64,000 bases of DNA, taken from Lateolabrax maculatus. Lineage: Eukaryota > Chordata > Actinopteri > Acropomatiformes > Lateolabracidae. The notes beneath the pieces were generated by a model. That model had not been told where the DNA came from. It did no database searches and saw only the letters and a list, made by a program, of their open reading frames with translations. Location of the stretch: NCBI GenBank assembly GCA_031216445.1, contig CM062206.1:23651501-23715500 (forward strand), read 5' to 3'. Positions 1-12,984 of this stretch are shown here, piece by piece (position 1 is the first letter of the stretch; each line of letters starts with the position of its first letter). The position numbers and the translations under genes are program-made.

Positions 1-1112
1 AAGAACTTAATTTGGTCAACTAGAGTCAGCCTACAAAGTAGCCTACTATTCCTCATTCTACTCTGGCATTCCACTTAGAGTACTACTTAGAGTATAGCTG
101 CCAATGCAGAGGAATGTATACAGACAGCTCAGTGTTTATGTATGAGTAAGAAGCATTACTTAAATATTCAGAAACAGAGTGCTATGTATTTTGTGAATTT
201 TCTGACCACAGGATCCACCTTTGCATTGCGGTGTATAAAGATCTGGCTGTGCTCAACTTGTGTAAACTGGTTTGCTCTTTCTGTACAACTGTCCAGCCAC
301 AAGTTAAAACCAAGGTTTTGGGATGTGCTGGATCACTGCTGCAAAGCTAACGGCTCCCCTCAAGCGTTGGCCAGAGGCTGTGTTTTTGATATTTTAGGAT
401 TCCGGTGGTTCATCCCTCAGGATACAACCCTTTAGGTTTGCCCTGAGAGAACATCACAAGGTCTGTTTTTGTTTTGTCTTTCTGTTCTTTTCCATCAGTG
501 TCTGTACATTCTTTGTTTGACAAATCCTGAAAAGGCTAAAGCTTTGCCGCACTACACAACAATATCTGCTTGTTTCAAAGCTTAATTGAAACCATATCAT
601 GTCAGTACTGGGTTGGATACTCACATACAGGACATCAGATGGAATGAATTATTACATCAAATGGGAAAACTCTTTATTAGCTTACCTGGTGTGAATGCTA
701 TTAGGGCAAGTCTGGTTGACATTCTGCTGCCCCCATGTGGCCAAAGAAAAAACACGTACCCAGGTTTCGGAAAGAAAGCCAAAAAACATATTTCCAAAAG
801 ATTACTTTCATTTTTTCATCAGTACTTTCATTCAAATAAAGTTTGATGACACTGTTCTGATATTTGAAATGACTAGGTGGGTTTCCCCTTAAAGAACACA
901 GTCTTGTTCCTGTATTTTCATTGTACATTGTACTTAAGGGACTTTGTGTTCCCTCTGTCCCTGTCCTCGTGGCCTGTTTAGTCACCGAGCCCGAGATAGA
1001 GAGAAAGAGAGGCAGAGGGAGAGTTGCTCCATCATTGTATCACATTCACCTCAATAGCCAAGAGAATAGAGGCCACAGTGGTGTAGCAGGAGCCGTACAG
1101 CTGCTTATCCCA

Positions 1113-1114
<2 letters not shown>
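1..1114. other. intergenic, no gene seen
   Basis: Mixed-composition DNA with only short frames lacking protein character. One AATAAA at 835-840 with T-rich sequence around it could be a polyadenylation signal of a transcript entering from the left, but no coding exon supports this. Confidence 0.5.

Positions 1115-1157
<43 letters not shown>
1115..1157. repeat. (GT)n microsatellite
   Basis: Uninterrupted GT repeat of about 21 units. It creates a spurious Val/Cys-repeat frame in translation and is not coding. Confidence 0.95.
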
Positions 1158-1160
<3 letters not shown>

Positions 1161-1359
1161 GCACAAGAAAGAGAGGACTGCAGCAGGAGCATAAGAGGGT
1201 AGAAAGTAAGAAATGCAAGATGAGCATGTGTGAGTTAGAGAGGGAGAGAATGTGTGTGTGTGTTTGTGTGTGTAAGTAAGTAAAGCAGATTGATGTAACC
1301 AAGGGTTTCTGTCCATCACTCATGTTGCCTGCTCTCTTCTGTGGGATATTGGTCTCTCA

Positions 1360-1614
1360 AACACACACAAACACACACACACAAACACACACAGACACAC
1401 ACACAGTGTGAACCTCAGCACTTTTCCTATTGGCCACCCCTCAGGCTATACATCAACTCACTATGGAAGTATCCCCAAGACCCCACAAGTTACAGAGCTG
1501 ACAAACACACACACACACACACGCATACACACACGTGATGGTCACAATTCATCACTCGAGCTGTGGAACAATCGTAGGGGCCCTGCAAGTTACAGCTGGA
1601 GATATAGCTGACAG

Positions 1615-1653
<39 letters not shown>
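1360..1653. repeat. clustered (AC)n microsatellites with diverged spacer units
   Basis: Three AC-rich tracts (about 1360-1406, 1501-1532 and 1617-1653) are separated by about 85-95 bp spacers. Spacers 1 and 2 share ACAAGTTACAG/GCAAGTTACAG and AGCTGACA followed by the CA run, suggesting an old tandem duplication of a spacer-plus-microsatellite unit. Confidence 0.7.
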
Positions 1654-1654
<1 letters not shown>

Positions 1655-3639
1655 CATCATATCTAAAGCTGCTATCCATCAACCAAGCTACTAGCACCCC
1701 TGAATTCCACAACTACCACCACTGAAGATATACTGTGGCTAGCTGGTGTGTGTGTGCCTCACAATTTATCACCCCTACCAGCCAGCACATCACAGCAGCC
1801 CACAATATACTTGCTACTGAGGAACACACGTGAGTTAGCTGTGTGTGCACAGGAAATCCACACACAATCTCTGACTGAGAGTTAGTCTTATAACACACAC
1901 TCTCAGAGGTTCATAAAGGCTAAAGTTTCTCCCTGATCTCTCTCAGTTAGAATTGAATCTTTCGCACTCTGTGACAAACACACACACACACACACTGCTG
2001 TCAAGCCCATTTCACACAGATTGCCATGGGAGGTGAGAGTTATTACAGTGAAGCAGCTCAGGAGAGGCTTGACACTGAATGTGATGAGCGGTCCAGCAGA
2101 CGCTGCAGATGCTGCAGGTTGTGTTCGCCCTCAGAGAGCGGTGTCGCTGAACCTGTGTGTTTAAATGTGTTTCGCTTATATGGGGCTTTTTTTCTTCCTG
2201 TAGAACACACTTTGGCAGCCATATTGGAGGCTGTTGGGCAGCAGTGGCTGTGCAGGCTGCAGGTTCATGTGCATAGCCATTTCAACATAACCCCGTTAAT
2301 TTGGGTCATTTTTGTGTTGAGTGTGGGAACCTACTGTTAAGTCTCTGATGTGATCGGGTTAGCCAACAACCAGCACCATTTATTTATTTATTTTTTTTTT
2401 TTTACTATTCTGGTGTTGGTGAAAGAAATAAAGGAAAATGCCCTCCAAATACAGCAGACTTTTATGTCTCTTGTGTGTTTTTATAGTTTCTGGATGATCA
2501 TGGAGTTGTGTAGCATGGAGGCATTAGTTATATCAAGCTCTCATTACGTGGAATATTGTACTGTAAGCATTGTACATACATACAATATTGTTAGGAGGAT
2601 ACGTTCATTGTTAATTTTTCAGAGGATTTGTTGCTGGTAATGATCCTTATCCTTTTTAACATCAATTTCAATGTTGGTTTAATGTTGAACAAGACTAAGA
2701 GTCTACAGCAGGTCAGGGTTGCAAAATTTGGGTACATGGCTGGAGGGAGATTTTAGGTCTAATCACGCGTACGCACAGTTAGTCACGTGCCCATATTTGG
2801 AGTCAATTCACCATCAGGGTTTAAAAAAGTACTCAGTTTACACATGTGGCGGGAGTGGGAGCTTGGGTCTAAGATTTAAGGATGAGCACGTGAGACAAGT
2901 CAATGTTTACCATGTTCACCATTTCAGTTTTTAGTGTGTTAGCAAGCTGATATTTTTTTATATTTAGCACTAAATACAAATTGCAGCTGAGGCTAATGGG
3001 AATGTCATTTGTACAGAGACTAAAAACCATAAATTTCAACCTGGTGCTATAATAAAAAAATTGAGATTACCAAAGTCATTTAAATGCATCAGCTGATAAT
3101 CATGAATGTGTGTATAAATGTTTTTTGATGGTCCATCTTGAGATATTTCACTGAATAGGTGAAGACTTACCTGCTGGTGGCTCTCAGTCAGGGATCATTA
3201 GTCATTAGGTTTGGGTTAGGGTTTGGGTTCAAGGTTCCTATTGGGTTTCCTTACACTGGCCTACGGATATGAACTCAGAATACTAAGGAGTTTCAGCTAA
3301 AAAGGAGAGAGTGGGCAGGGGAATAAAACATGGTTGCTAAAAAGTGGTAAAACCACTTGCACCAGTGTGTTAAAAGTGTAGTGGGATGTCCGTCATAAAA
3401 TGGCATGTATAATGGGTTTATGTCGACACTGTAGAAGAAGAGAGAAACTGTACTCATAAAAGGTTGGATTCGATAAAATAGAGGTAGTACATGAGTAAAT
3501 GTATGAAGGATTTGTGTATTTCTGGTGTGAACAGGTAAGTTGGTAGCTTTAAACAGGTAAGTAAAAAGGTTTTATTTCAGGTCAGTATACTTTTCAAAGG
3601 TTGTAGTGTCTGTGTACGGTGGACAGTCAGGGGATGTGG
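1654..3639. other. intergenic, no gene seen
   Basis: More CA-rich patches (1740-1755, 1977-1995) and a T-run at 2389-2402. A 104-codon open stretch at 2026-2340 starts MGGESYYSEAAQERLDTECD but has no splice context or recognisable domain, and I do not call it a gene. Confidence 0.5.
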
Positions 3640-4491
3640 ATGGCCTTAGGGAAAAAAACTGTTCAGGTGTGTGGTAGTCCTGGTGCTGGTGGAGCCGAAC
3701 ATGTGACCAGATGGAAGCTCTCTGAAGAGGCTGTGAGCATGGTATGATGGGTCTGCCACTATCCTGCTGGCCTGCTTTCTGGTTCTGGCATTGTGCAGAA
3801 ACCTCACAGGCACCTGTTCCTGGTCTGTGAGCCACCTGGCTGTTTGGACCATGCGTTCCAGTCTGTGTTGGGTGTGGGCAGAGGATGTGGGTTGTGAACG
3901 TGAACGGGAGATGTTCACCTGCTGGAGCAGTCTGAGGAAGACCGTCCACTTGTGAGCTCGCTTCATGACGTTAGATGAGTATGTCTACCATTTCAGGTAG
4001 CTGGTGATGGCGGTACCTAGAAACTTTTCTGATATGAGTGATAGTGAACCGCTCCACCTCTTCTAATTTGTGATTGTCCTGAGTGTGTTCCAGACAGCTG
4101 AGGCGTCAGTCATTGGCAATGAATCACACCCCAGCCTGGCTTCGTATTCCACCTTGGCAGATTTGATGGCCTTCTTGAGGTTGTGTCTACGCAGCCTGAA
4201 TGTATCCATGTCACCCTCCATGTATGCCTGTTCTTGGATAACCAGGGCTTGTGATTATTGTACCACATGATGGTTTTGGTTGGGAGGCAGACCTGCTCAC
4301 ATAAGTTAGCTGTTTGTAGATCGGCAGTTCATGTGAGAGACTACAATACAGGAGTTGTGCAACATTTCCACGGAGGAAAATTGCGTATCCAGCAAGTGCT
4401 GTGCTTCTCTGACGGGGGCTTGCGGGGGAAAGTAGACACCCGTGAGGAAGACAGATGAGAATTCTCTCTTGGGGAGTAGTATGGTTTGCAT
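3640..4491 (-). mobile_element. internally deleted L2/CR1-like LINE remnant
   Basis: Minus-strand pieces of a non-LTR retrotransposon ORF2 lie in the correct order. At 4491-4306 the frame contains LTGVYFPPQA, the conserved segment of the apurinic-type endonuclease. Around 4300-4230 a frame reads NNHKPW, the conserved motif ahead of the reverse transcriptase. At 4260-4063 a frame reads FRLRRHNLKKAIKSAKVEYE and later VWNTLRTITN, the pre-RT linker. At 3966-3646 a C-terminal tail reads RIVADPSYHAHSLF, LPSGHMFG and NSFFP. The endonuclease catalytic region and the whole reverse transcriptase core are missing, and the frames do not connect, so it is dead. Exact family (L2, CR1 or Rex-type) is not resolved. 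Confidence 0.8.
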
Positions 4492-4682
4492 TCAATAACA
4501 AATGATTCCTGGATACTAAAGCAGTTGGTGTGTTTTTACTGCATATGTGCAGCAGTTATTGATGTAAAAACACATACCTCCTCCCTTTGCTACCTGCTGA
4601 AACACCATGGCTGCCAACTCGGAAGTCAGGTGCCAATCAGTCTTGGCTCACTAGGGAACCAAATGTTTATTAATCCACACCT

Positions 4683-4890
4683 GGGGAGCATTTTTGCCTT
4701 TATTAGAAATAGTTGTCAGGAAATGAGGGGTAAGGGAAGGGGACATGCAACAAAGGTCCCTCACCAATTCAAACCAACATCAGCATCTCAAACCTCTAGG
4801 CACCAACAAGAATGCTGAGCGGAGAGGAGTTTGAACTTGGGATCTTTTGGTTGGAATGCAGCTGTTGTAACCACTGAGTCAAACAGTCAT
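4683..4890 (-). mobile_element. tRNA-derived SINE, near full length
   Basis: Read on the minus strand, the head (4890-4818) has a pol III box A-like TGACTCAGTGGTTA and a box B-like AGTTCAAACTC around a tRNA-like loop TTCCAA. The body continues with GTTGCATGTCCCC and CATTTCCTGACA and ends in AATAAAGGCAAAAATGC, an ending I recognise from a common fish SINE. Target-site duplications were not identified. The box B departure from consensus suggests an old, inactive copy. Confidence 0.75.
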
Positions 4891-6119
4891 ATAATCCAAA
4901 AGTGTTGAATATTGAACATTTCATTGGATTTGTTGACAGTAAGAAAAATATAAAATAACCTGCTTCCTGCCATCTTTTATATTAATGTTTTTAGACAGCC
5001 TCAACATGTTTTTTGGCAGTTCAGATACAAGTCAAAGCAGACCAAAATCTTTTCCTTTTCCAATTTTATGCAGACCAGCAGATTGACTTCTAACAGCCCT
5101 GGGGGTAAAATGAAGAAACTGTTTGGAACAATGTGTATTTATTGATGGTTTATACCAAGTCGCACTATGGTAAAAACGTCAACAAGAGGCTGCTGCCAGT
5201 TTCTCACAGACAATAATACCACAGCAAAATAGACTTATCCGCATGGTCGGAAAGAGTCTTGGGCACTGATCAATACAGCAGCCTTCTTAAAATTCAGGAC
5301 TCACCCTTTAATGTGAGCCATAAAGTCAATATTTGATGGATGGGACAGATTTATTTGGCTGCTGGTATTTAACCTGCAGTGCTCGCCTATGTGGGGGGCT
5401 CCGAAGATTTCAGAGGAGGTCCAAAGCCTCAGAAACTTGGAGGAAATTGCATTCAAGTCAGATGGAGAACTTAACAAAAAAAAAAAGAATATCAGACAAT
5501 CAATCTTTTACATCTAGAGCTGAATAATTAAAGCAAATGTTTGCAGCAGTTCAGGAAACTACCATAATAACAGTGCACTTTGAAAGTACAATAAAAAGGA
5601 ATTATAATTCAATCAGCCTTTATAAGAATACACTGCACAATAGTGGGTTATGCATCATGCATTGGATTGTTAGCACTCATAAATAACATGATGGATTATA
5701 CGTATAACCATATTATGACATGATTATATTAAATAATAATAAATATGTACAATCAGAGATTGTGTTACATAGTTCTGTATGGTGTATTTTTCTCTCTTCT
5801 TTGAATCCTTAGATTCTGCAACTTGCAATTCACAGTACTCTCATCTTTGTATGTGCTTCTAATTTAAAGGCTCCTTAAAAGCAAATTTAAAGGGAAATTC
5901 ATTTTCAAGAGGCATAGAATTTTCGCTACAATCCTCTTTTTAATGTACGAAGCTGTGTACTAGAACTTGTGTAAGAGACTTAATAAATTGCTAGAGCATA
6001 GCATATATTGATTTAAATGCTTTTTTAATTCATTATTATTTTTTATTGACTAAGGAAAACCATTTTTGTTTCTTCCCATGCGAACGGCCAGTCCCAGGTG
6101 TCTCTACTCTGTGATGGTA
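4891..6119. other. intergenic, no gene seen
   Basis: AT-rich DNA with short homopolymers. I see no coding frame, RNA gene or clear repeat. Confidence 0.55.
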
Positions 6120-6712
6120 TCACTTTCCTTTATTAACTCAAGTCCAAGTAGGAAATTCAATAGATATTAAATTGCTTGCTTATCAAGCTCCTCTTCTGTG
6201 GAATCAGCTCTCAATTTGGGTACGGGAGGCAGACACCCTCTCTTCATTTGCTAAAAACGTTCCTTTTTGATAAAGCTGATAGTTAGGGTTAGGGTGGCTC
6301 AGGTGAGTCCTGAACCATCCCTTAGTTATGCTGCTATAGGCTTAGACTGCCAGGGGATTTCCTATGACGCACTGAGCTTCTCTCTCCTCCTCTCCCTCTC
6401 TATCTGTACGCATTCCTATCCCACTAATACAACTCCACTTCTTCCTGGTAGTCCTTGTGCTCTCTGTGCTTTTTCTCCTTCTCACTTTCTGCAGGTGTTT
6501 CTGCCTCTGGAGCTGTAGATTCTGGATCTGTGATTGCCGGCCGTCTACTGCCCCCATGTTCCTGCTCCACACTCACTGCTGCAGTTGTTATTATTATTAG
6601 TCTGATTTGTTCTCTCTCCTCCTGTTCTGTCTCCCCTCTCCTCCTCTCTCCTCCCCTTTCAACCCAACTCGGTCAATGCAGATGGCAAATTGACTTGACT
6701 TGACTTGAGAAA
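6120..6712 (+). mobile_element. L2-type LINE 3' end with (TTGAC)n tail
   Basis: The frame 6187-6270 reads APLLWNQLSIWVREADTLSS and ends in TGA, the typical C-terminus of L2-like ORF2 proteins. The following 3' UTR (6290-6690) has the fish-type sequence including CCATCCCTTAGTTATGCTGC and AACCCAACTCGGTCAATGCA, and ends in a short TTGAC repeat at 6689-6708. The rest of the element upstream is missing, as expected from 5' truncation. Confidence 0.8.
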
Positions 6713-8796
6713 TTAATTTTTTGTTTTGATCTGTTTTCCAGTTGGATACAGAATGTTTTAGGGTTAGGGCAGGTGTGGGTCAGGTCTGGCTGTGTGTTTT
6801 TACAAAATCACTTAGGGTAAATGTCCCAAAAATAGCCCACATACCATATAAGCCCACTTGCAACTTCTGAGTTAAATAAAAAAAAAGACAACATCATCAT
6901 ATTTTCTTGTGTGATGTTTCTTCCAATGAAGCTGCTTGTTACATAAATAAATTGTATTGTAAGTGAATCAGAATTGTGGATATTGAGTTATGGAAGCACA
7001 TGTCTGAGATGTGCCTGCTTTTTTTTTTTTTTTTTTTTTGCATATTTTTCCTCTTATTTGGTGAAGTACTCATTTGTTACCAAAATTTAAATATTTGAAA
7101 AAGAAAAAGATATATGTTAAAATGTTACTTGATTTGGAAATATTGTTTCTTTTGAATTCAAAATATGAGTTTTAGTAATGCTAGCAAACAGACCACATGC
7201 ATCAATACAGTAGCTGCATATGGTTCATTGCAATGAGCATGATGAGCATGTATAGTTTACGTTTTTGTATGCAGTTTATATTATTATACTGTTGAATAGA
7301 CAATATATTTGTTTATTTATTAATCAAAATTTTTACCTGGTGGGCTAAAAGGGGACGCTGGCAAAACAAATCACAGTCAGGGATGCACGTAAATGAGTAT
7401 AGCTTATTACTTCTCTGCATGATGAATGTATACTTTTCATGTTATGTTAGTGCACCATGTATACATTTATTTAATATAGTTGTTTTTTTAATGTAATCTG
7501 CATGGAATAAAATATTAAGTATTATACCTTAAATTCATGGATGTTCCCTTTAAGCCCACCTGTTGCCATTGAACCCACTTGACTGTGTTTCATTTGGGAT
7601 TTTCTCCCTTTGAACCATTTTCCTCCATAACTGTGACCTAACCTGATGAATCAGCTCCACAATTCAGATAATTACAGTAATACCCATATATAAATACCAG
7701 TGAGATTTCAAAGGTCAAGTCATTCTGGATAGGCCTATATGTTTTTACAGTGTTTTCATATTAGCCTAAATGTGATTTAACATTTAAAAATCAATTTAAG
7801 TTATTATTGAAAGAATTCCAGTAAAAAAAAAATTGCAGCCATATCAGATAATAGTATTTGGTATTTTGTGACGCATTGATACAGAGCCAAATTATTATTT
7901 TTTTATAAGAATTGTCACCAAGGTGCCTACTGAGTGGGAGGTTTCACAGTGCAAACATCAATAGTTCTAGTTCTAGTTGAAACAGAGTAAACATCATAGT
8001 TTTTGTTATAATGAGTAAATTGACAAAGTCCAGGTTTCCTTTTGGTGAATAATGTCTCCTTCCTCTGAACTTGTATTGCAGTGGTGTAGTCAATGCAGGT
8101 GAAACAAATGCAGCAGCATTCACACAACTTGTCATCTCTATTTCCATATAATTTCCATTTTGTATAGTAAGCAAGTGTGGGGCCAAAAGATTGAGAGAAG
8201 ACTGTCTAGTTTCCCCACTTTGTCTCTTCCAATTTTATCCTTGGCTTATCTTAAATGTATGCGGGGGAGAAACAAAATAGGTTTATAAAATGGGTAAAAA
8301 TCTAACAACCTCTGTCTCGTTCAGACAGTAAATATCAGAGCTGTGCCACGAAGGGTTAAGAATGAGATTTACTCAACCTCTAAATCCCTTAAAAGTGTTT
8401 TGCCATCTTATTTTGCACTGTCAAGCCATATCCCACAGTTAATCAAAAGATATCCGTATTTGGCAAAGGGTGGAAATACATAACAAGATTACTTCAACTG
8501 AATTAGCATATGTTTGTGACATGTATTTGTTGATATTTATGCTGCAGTGTACATTTCATTTTATTAACACTCTCATTTATCCTCTCCACTTGTGCTCCTG
8601 TCACGTCATGTACTGCAGTTAAGAGTCAGACAACTAGTTCAGTATGAGGCTGGATCCAAGACTTTTTACTTCTCAAAGAGTATCATCTTTATCAGACAGT
8701 TTATTGATGTTGCTAACATGAACCACAAACCACTCCTGCCACCTCTTCATGAGAAATTCACCTGGCTGTCAAGCCAAGGTGATTTCTCAGAGGGAC
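6713..8796. other. intergenic, no gene seen
   Basis: Strongly AT-rich, with the 21-T run at 7019. No frame of note on either strand. Confidence 0.55.
7019..7039. repeat. poly-T tract (21 T)
   Basis: A simple homopolymer in AT-rich intergenic DNA. It could be the poly-A end of a minus-strand retro-insertion, but nothing recognisable follows it. Confidence 0.9.
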
Positions 8797-8870
8797 AGTG
8801 GATGCGCAATGGTTTGAGCAATGGCTGACTGAAAGGTTGCTGGTTCAAAAACCCTCAACTGGCTACACAG
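8797..8870 (+). mobile_element. SINE head fragment (tRNA-derived)
   Basis: GATGCGCAATGGTTTGAGCA resembles a pol III box A region and GGTTGCTGGTTCAAAAACCC resembles box B, spaced like a tRNA. The box B is mutated from GGTTCGAATCC. The body beyond about 8870 is not recognised. Confidence 0.5.
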
Positions 8871-9119
8871 AGGCTTCACTAAACAAGAAAAAGTCTCTTC
8901 TGCTGACATTTCCTGTGAGACTGTCCTCCCAGTTACGACTGTAGCATTGGTCGTCATTCAAAAGCCTAAAGCGACCAATGTCTGCATAGCGTGATGTTGT
9001 TTAAACGTTGAAGTGGCACAGTCAAGTTCACCCACTTGTCCTCTGGAAATATGAAGGGCTAGAAGCTTTGGTACATAGTCACTAGTCGCAAGGTTAGTTG
9101 GTGAAATACTGTAGCTGGT

Positions 9120-9300
9120 GAGCTGACTTCAAACATAATCATAGACTGGATAAAAGAAGCGGACGTAGCCACCGTGACGTCACCCATTGGTTTGGGGATG
9201 CTGTTTTGAAGCCTTGAGTTCGATGTTTTGCCATCCAAACTAGCGATTGATACCATGAACTCATCAGGAGAACGTTTAGGAGGTATTTAAACCAAAACTT
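9120..9300 (+). repeat. dispersed teleost repeat (non-autonomous element)
   Basis: The segment ATAGACTGGATAAAAGAAGC, then GTAGCCACCGTGACGTCACC and ACCATGAACTCATCAGGAG, matches a very common repeat of fish genomes whose class I cannot fix by eye. It contains a perfect CRE palindrome TGACGTCA at 9175-9182, carried by the repeat rather than by a gene promoter. Confidence 0.55.
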
Positions 9301-12300
9301 AATCAACCTTAACCATAGCAGTGGATAAGATTAGAAAATATAAATCATGTCACAAGTCTAAATACTCCATTTGTAAGACAATGTCTTGAATATGATGATA
9401 CTCATATAGGTCATTTTGGAAGGCAATGACAGACAACATATTTTGTCAGTTAGTCTGGAGAACGCTTTGTTTTCTGCTGTGGTGCCCATAAGCAAGTAAG
9501 TCCTGAGCCAGTCAAGTGGAGCACCTGCGTATCCAGAAATACAAAACCATGGTTGTACTTGGTGGACATCAGTTAGACACTGTATCAGGGTGATTGTTAA
9601 AATGTTTGGGCCGTTGCACAGCTGGGACTAAAGCTCTCAAACTCTCAAAGATAAAAGTAATGCAGATTTCAGATAGTGAATGTCCTCATGTAGACGCCTT
9701 CTCACAATTTAAATCTTCCACAAGTAGTTCTTATGCCAGACAGCATTCTGTGTGTGAAGGTGTTCACATTGTATCCACTTCACAGGCCCTTCATGTGTCT
9801 TTTCATTCCAAGATAACATATGAAACCAGACAAGAATAATGGTAATTTATTACTAGCCATGCCTCACCTCCCATATTCCCATATCCCCACCTGCTGTACC
9901 TCTTCAGTTTAACGTGACAGGACAGAAGAAGAGAATCACACATTTGGCCTTGTGTTTGGTGGGGCTGGGTTGATGGAGACACTGCGATGCATTGACACTC
10001 TCCTTCGTGTTTATGCGGACTGAAAAATTGACAGTGAAAAGCCGGCAAGCGCAGCCACCTGACTCTCAAGGATCAGATTTTCAAGTCCATACAGTGTGGG
10101 GATTAAGGCTTCCTGTGTACATACAGGGATGGCATTAGTTTGAACTAACAGACACCGGACAGAATGTCTTCCTACATATTCCCTAATGAAGTCCTCTGTC
10201 CATTTTTGTTGTACTATGGCCACTCACTTCTCCTTTTCTCTCCTTGTATTTTCACAGGTTGACGCACGTTGAGGCGGCGATGCTCTGGAGGCAAACATCT
10301 TATTGAGTCAAACCTCAATAAAACTGAAATAATTTCCTTTCACTAGCCTTGGTTTTGTAAGTACATTTCCCCATTTATTTTCTCTGTAGGCATTACAGAG
10401 ACACCTGATCTAAAGCTCTCATATGAACCAGCCAGCAAAGAAATAAATCACTTAGAAAAGTATATTAAGAACACAAATGGTAAGTCACCCCATATAGTCT
10501 CATGAGTTGGATCACTTTCCTTCTATCAGCAATGCACTTTAATTGTGCAGTGGTGCAAACTGATTTGTAATGATATTCTTCTCCTCATCCCTAATATTAA
10601 ATGTTGGCTAGTAATGAAAATCTTTGAAACAAGCTGAAAGACAGCCAGGAACACCTGAGGCTACCAACCAAGCACAATTTTGAGATAACACTCTCTGACC
10701 TCTCCAACTGAGAACTCATTTGTACTTGGTGGAATATCTCTGTAGGAACCCATGAATAATATACAACTACAACAAAAATAAAAAGTATATATAAATAGTA
10801 GTATATGAGACAGAGCATTAGTGCGATCTAGCGCTGAAGACCAAACTTGGCAGATTTCTGTTGGACAGGTAACCAAATTAATCATTTTCAACCAGCCTAA
10901 TGGAGTGAATTCATAACGACGTGGATCATAAGGCTTATATGCATCAGTATGGTCCTAGACCACTGGCATATTGGTTGATTGTGATGGCTAAGAAGGGCCC
11001 TCCGGGAAAACCTATAGAGAAATCATTTAAGGCTCCTTTAATAATTATATTCCCTATGGGGGAGGATGATGGGAAATTGACTCCGTGAGCTTTACATTTC
11101 AGCTATATGGGCACTGAAAGAAATCAAAACTGTGAGTCTTCCATAGCACAGGGTCAATTATATTTTCCAAGACCTAAAAGAAAGTAACTGAAGGAAAACT
11201 TATAAAGAGCTATCTTAGATCAGAACCTTTGCCAAAACGAATCCACTACATTTCTAATCCTAAAAAGTTTCATTCCCCCCAAACTTTTGCACTTCATTGT
11301 AATAAATCAGACAGTTTTTTATACTTTACTATCATTAGTTTACTTTATTTAATTTTGTCTTTAAATTGTGTGCATAACTATAACAGTGTGGGCTTTAAAC
11401 AGGAGACAAAGAAGGAAAAAGTACTACAGTGAAGCCTAGTCACACAGTCATTTTTCCCATCTATCTACAGTCAATATTGCCTTAGATTTCCTAAGTGATT
11501 GTCTCCATGCTTTTTAATATGCTCCACTAGTTTTTCTTTTTCAATTAGGCCTTCCCCTTTTGTCTCCAGTTTCTTCTAATTGTTTTTAAATAGCTTATTT
11601 TTTAATATGCAAAATAAATATTTATCCATTTCAGGAGGCAAAATAAAATCTGCAACCCTAGAAATGTCCATAATACATAATATGTCCCCTTTAACACCAT
11701 TCTAACATGATTATTTAATAAAAAAAATAAAATACTGCATCTGTAGTAGCAGTTGTTTAATGAGTCCAGGTCTTTCTACCATGTTTTCTTTTTTTTTTGT
11801 TGTTGTTACGAATCTTCCAACATTTTTGGTATTTGAGAACAATGGTGATTCACATAAGTCAGAATTATTCAGAAGAAACGTAATGAGAGGATGTATATCA
11901 TCATTGGTTGTATTTATTTTAAGGAGCTTTTTACCTGCAGATAGTTAAGAAAATGTGAATGAGGAAAATCATCATCATAATTACTTAATTATCTATGGTA
12001 CATATAGTTTTCCAAAAAAAATTTTGCTTTTTTTAAACCATATCTGGAATATATTACCCAATTTATTTTTCACAATTATAATTTTATAATAAGGTTTTCA
12101 GTTATGATTTCTTTCATTAGAAATGGGTCTTTTTTTTTTTGTTTAGTCATTATTTAACTGAGCCAGTGATGTTCTTTTAGCTTGTGTTCTGTTTATCACC
12201 TGTACACCTCCTCCCGTCATTCCCTTTTTCTTTAATCTGTCTGTCTTTTTTTCTGTCTTCACTATTTCTATCCCTGCCCTGATTCTGACATTTCATCTTT

Positions 12301-12649
12301 ATGTCTGTGTCAACACACTCTGAATAATCGGGCGTATTATGAGCTTTATGCTCATCTGCTTTCAAATCACACACACTGTTTGCTCTGCCACACCAAGCGT
12401 GCTGATGTACCATAGTGTTAAAAAATGAAAAGAATGCAATAGAAAAGGAGCCTTTGTGATCTTGTGTGTATGCCAAGATAAGTTTCATCTTAAAGATTTT
12501 GTGACAATAATAAATTCTGCTTAATATCACCTAAAGTGCAATCTGAAAGCAAGCCTGCCCGACGTGTCTGTTCCTTAGTACAGTAAATAAAGTCAGGAAT
12601 AAGCTTTCTTATCTCAGAGCACTCTATCAATCTGAAGTATCACTCCACA
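9301..12649. other. intergenic apart from a possible terminal exon at 10258
   Basis: AT-rich throughout, especially 11229-12180. Short frames only. The one structured item is the acceptor plus AATAAA segment at 10258-10340. Confidence 0.5.
10258..10340 (+). other. candidate terminal exon of an unknown non-coding transcript
   Basis: A strong pyrimidine tract and acceptor (TCTCCTTGTATTTTCACAG, AG at 10256-10257) is followed by a short GC-richer segment and a canonical AATAAA at 10317-10322. The segment has no long open frame. It looks like a last exon, but no donor or partner exon was identified and chance is possible. Confidence 0.25.
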
Positions 12650-12750
12650 GAGGGGTTCTTAAACAGCTTTCAGCCTGGGATCCAAATGAGATTCAGCGTG
12701 GGACCAAAACCAAAATTTGATTCTGTCACCCCGGCGCTCAGTCTCATTAC
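12650..12750 (+). repeat. dispersed repeat fragment
   Basis: GAGGGGTTCTTAAACAGC followed by TTCAGCCTGGGATCCAAATG resembles the end of a widespread fish non-autonomous DNA-transposon-like repeat. It is short and diverged, and no terminal repeats or target duplication are visible. Confidence 0.35.
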
Positions 12751-12984
12751 AACATATTAGTTCCCTCGTCATGTGGGAGCCTAGCAGAAACTCCAGCTTA
12801 GACAGACAATTACTGGATTTATCAATAGGCGAGCCAGCAGGTGAGTGGGCGCTTGAAGTAAATGCATTTGCATTGTACGGCGCTCTCAAGGTGAAATTCC
12901 ATCCAATAGAAAGGAACACACCTTACTCCTGTGATTAAACTTTGAGCGGATGAAAAAAAAAAGGTCTCACAAACCAAATCAGCT

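Noticed and set aside
2026..2340. 104-codon frame beginning MGGESYYSEAAQ
   Set aside because: The first 40 residues look passable, but the rest is unlike protein and no splice donor or domain supports it.
3208..3226. Telomere-like GGGTTAGGGTTTGGG, also GTTAGGGTTAGGG at 6283 and 6760
   Set aside because: Only one or two units each and degenerate; the 6283 copy lies inside the LINE 3' UTR. Not an interstitial telomere.
9175..9182. Perfect CRE palindrome TGACGTCA as a promoter
   Set aside because: It is part of a dispersed repeat consensus and there is no gene start beside it.
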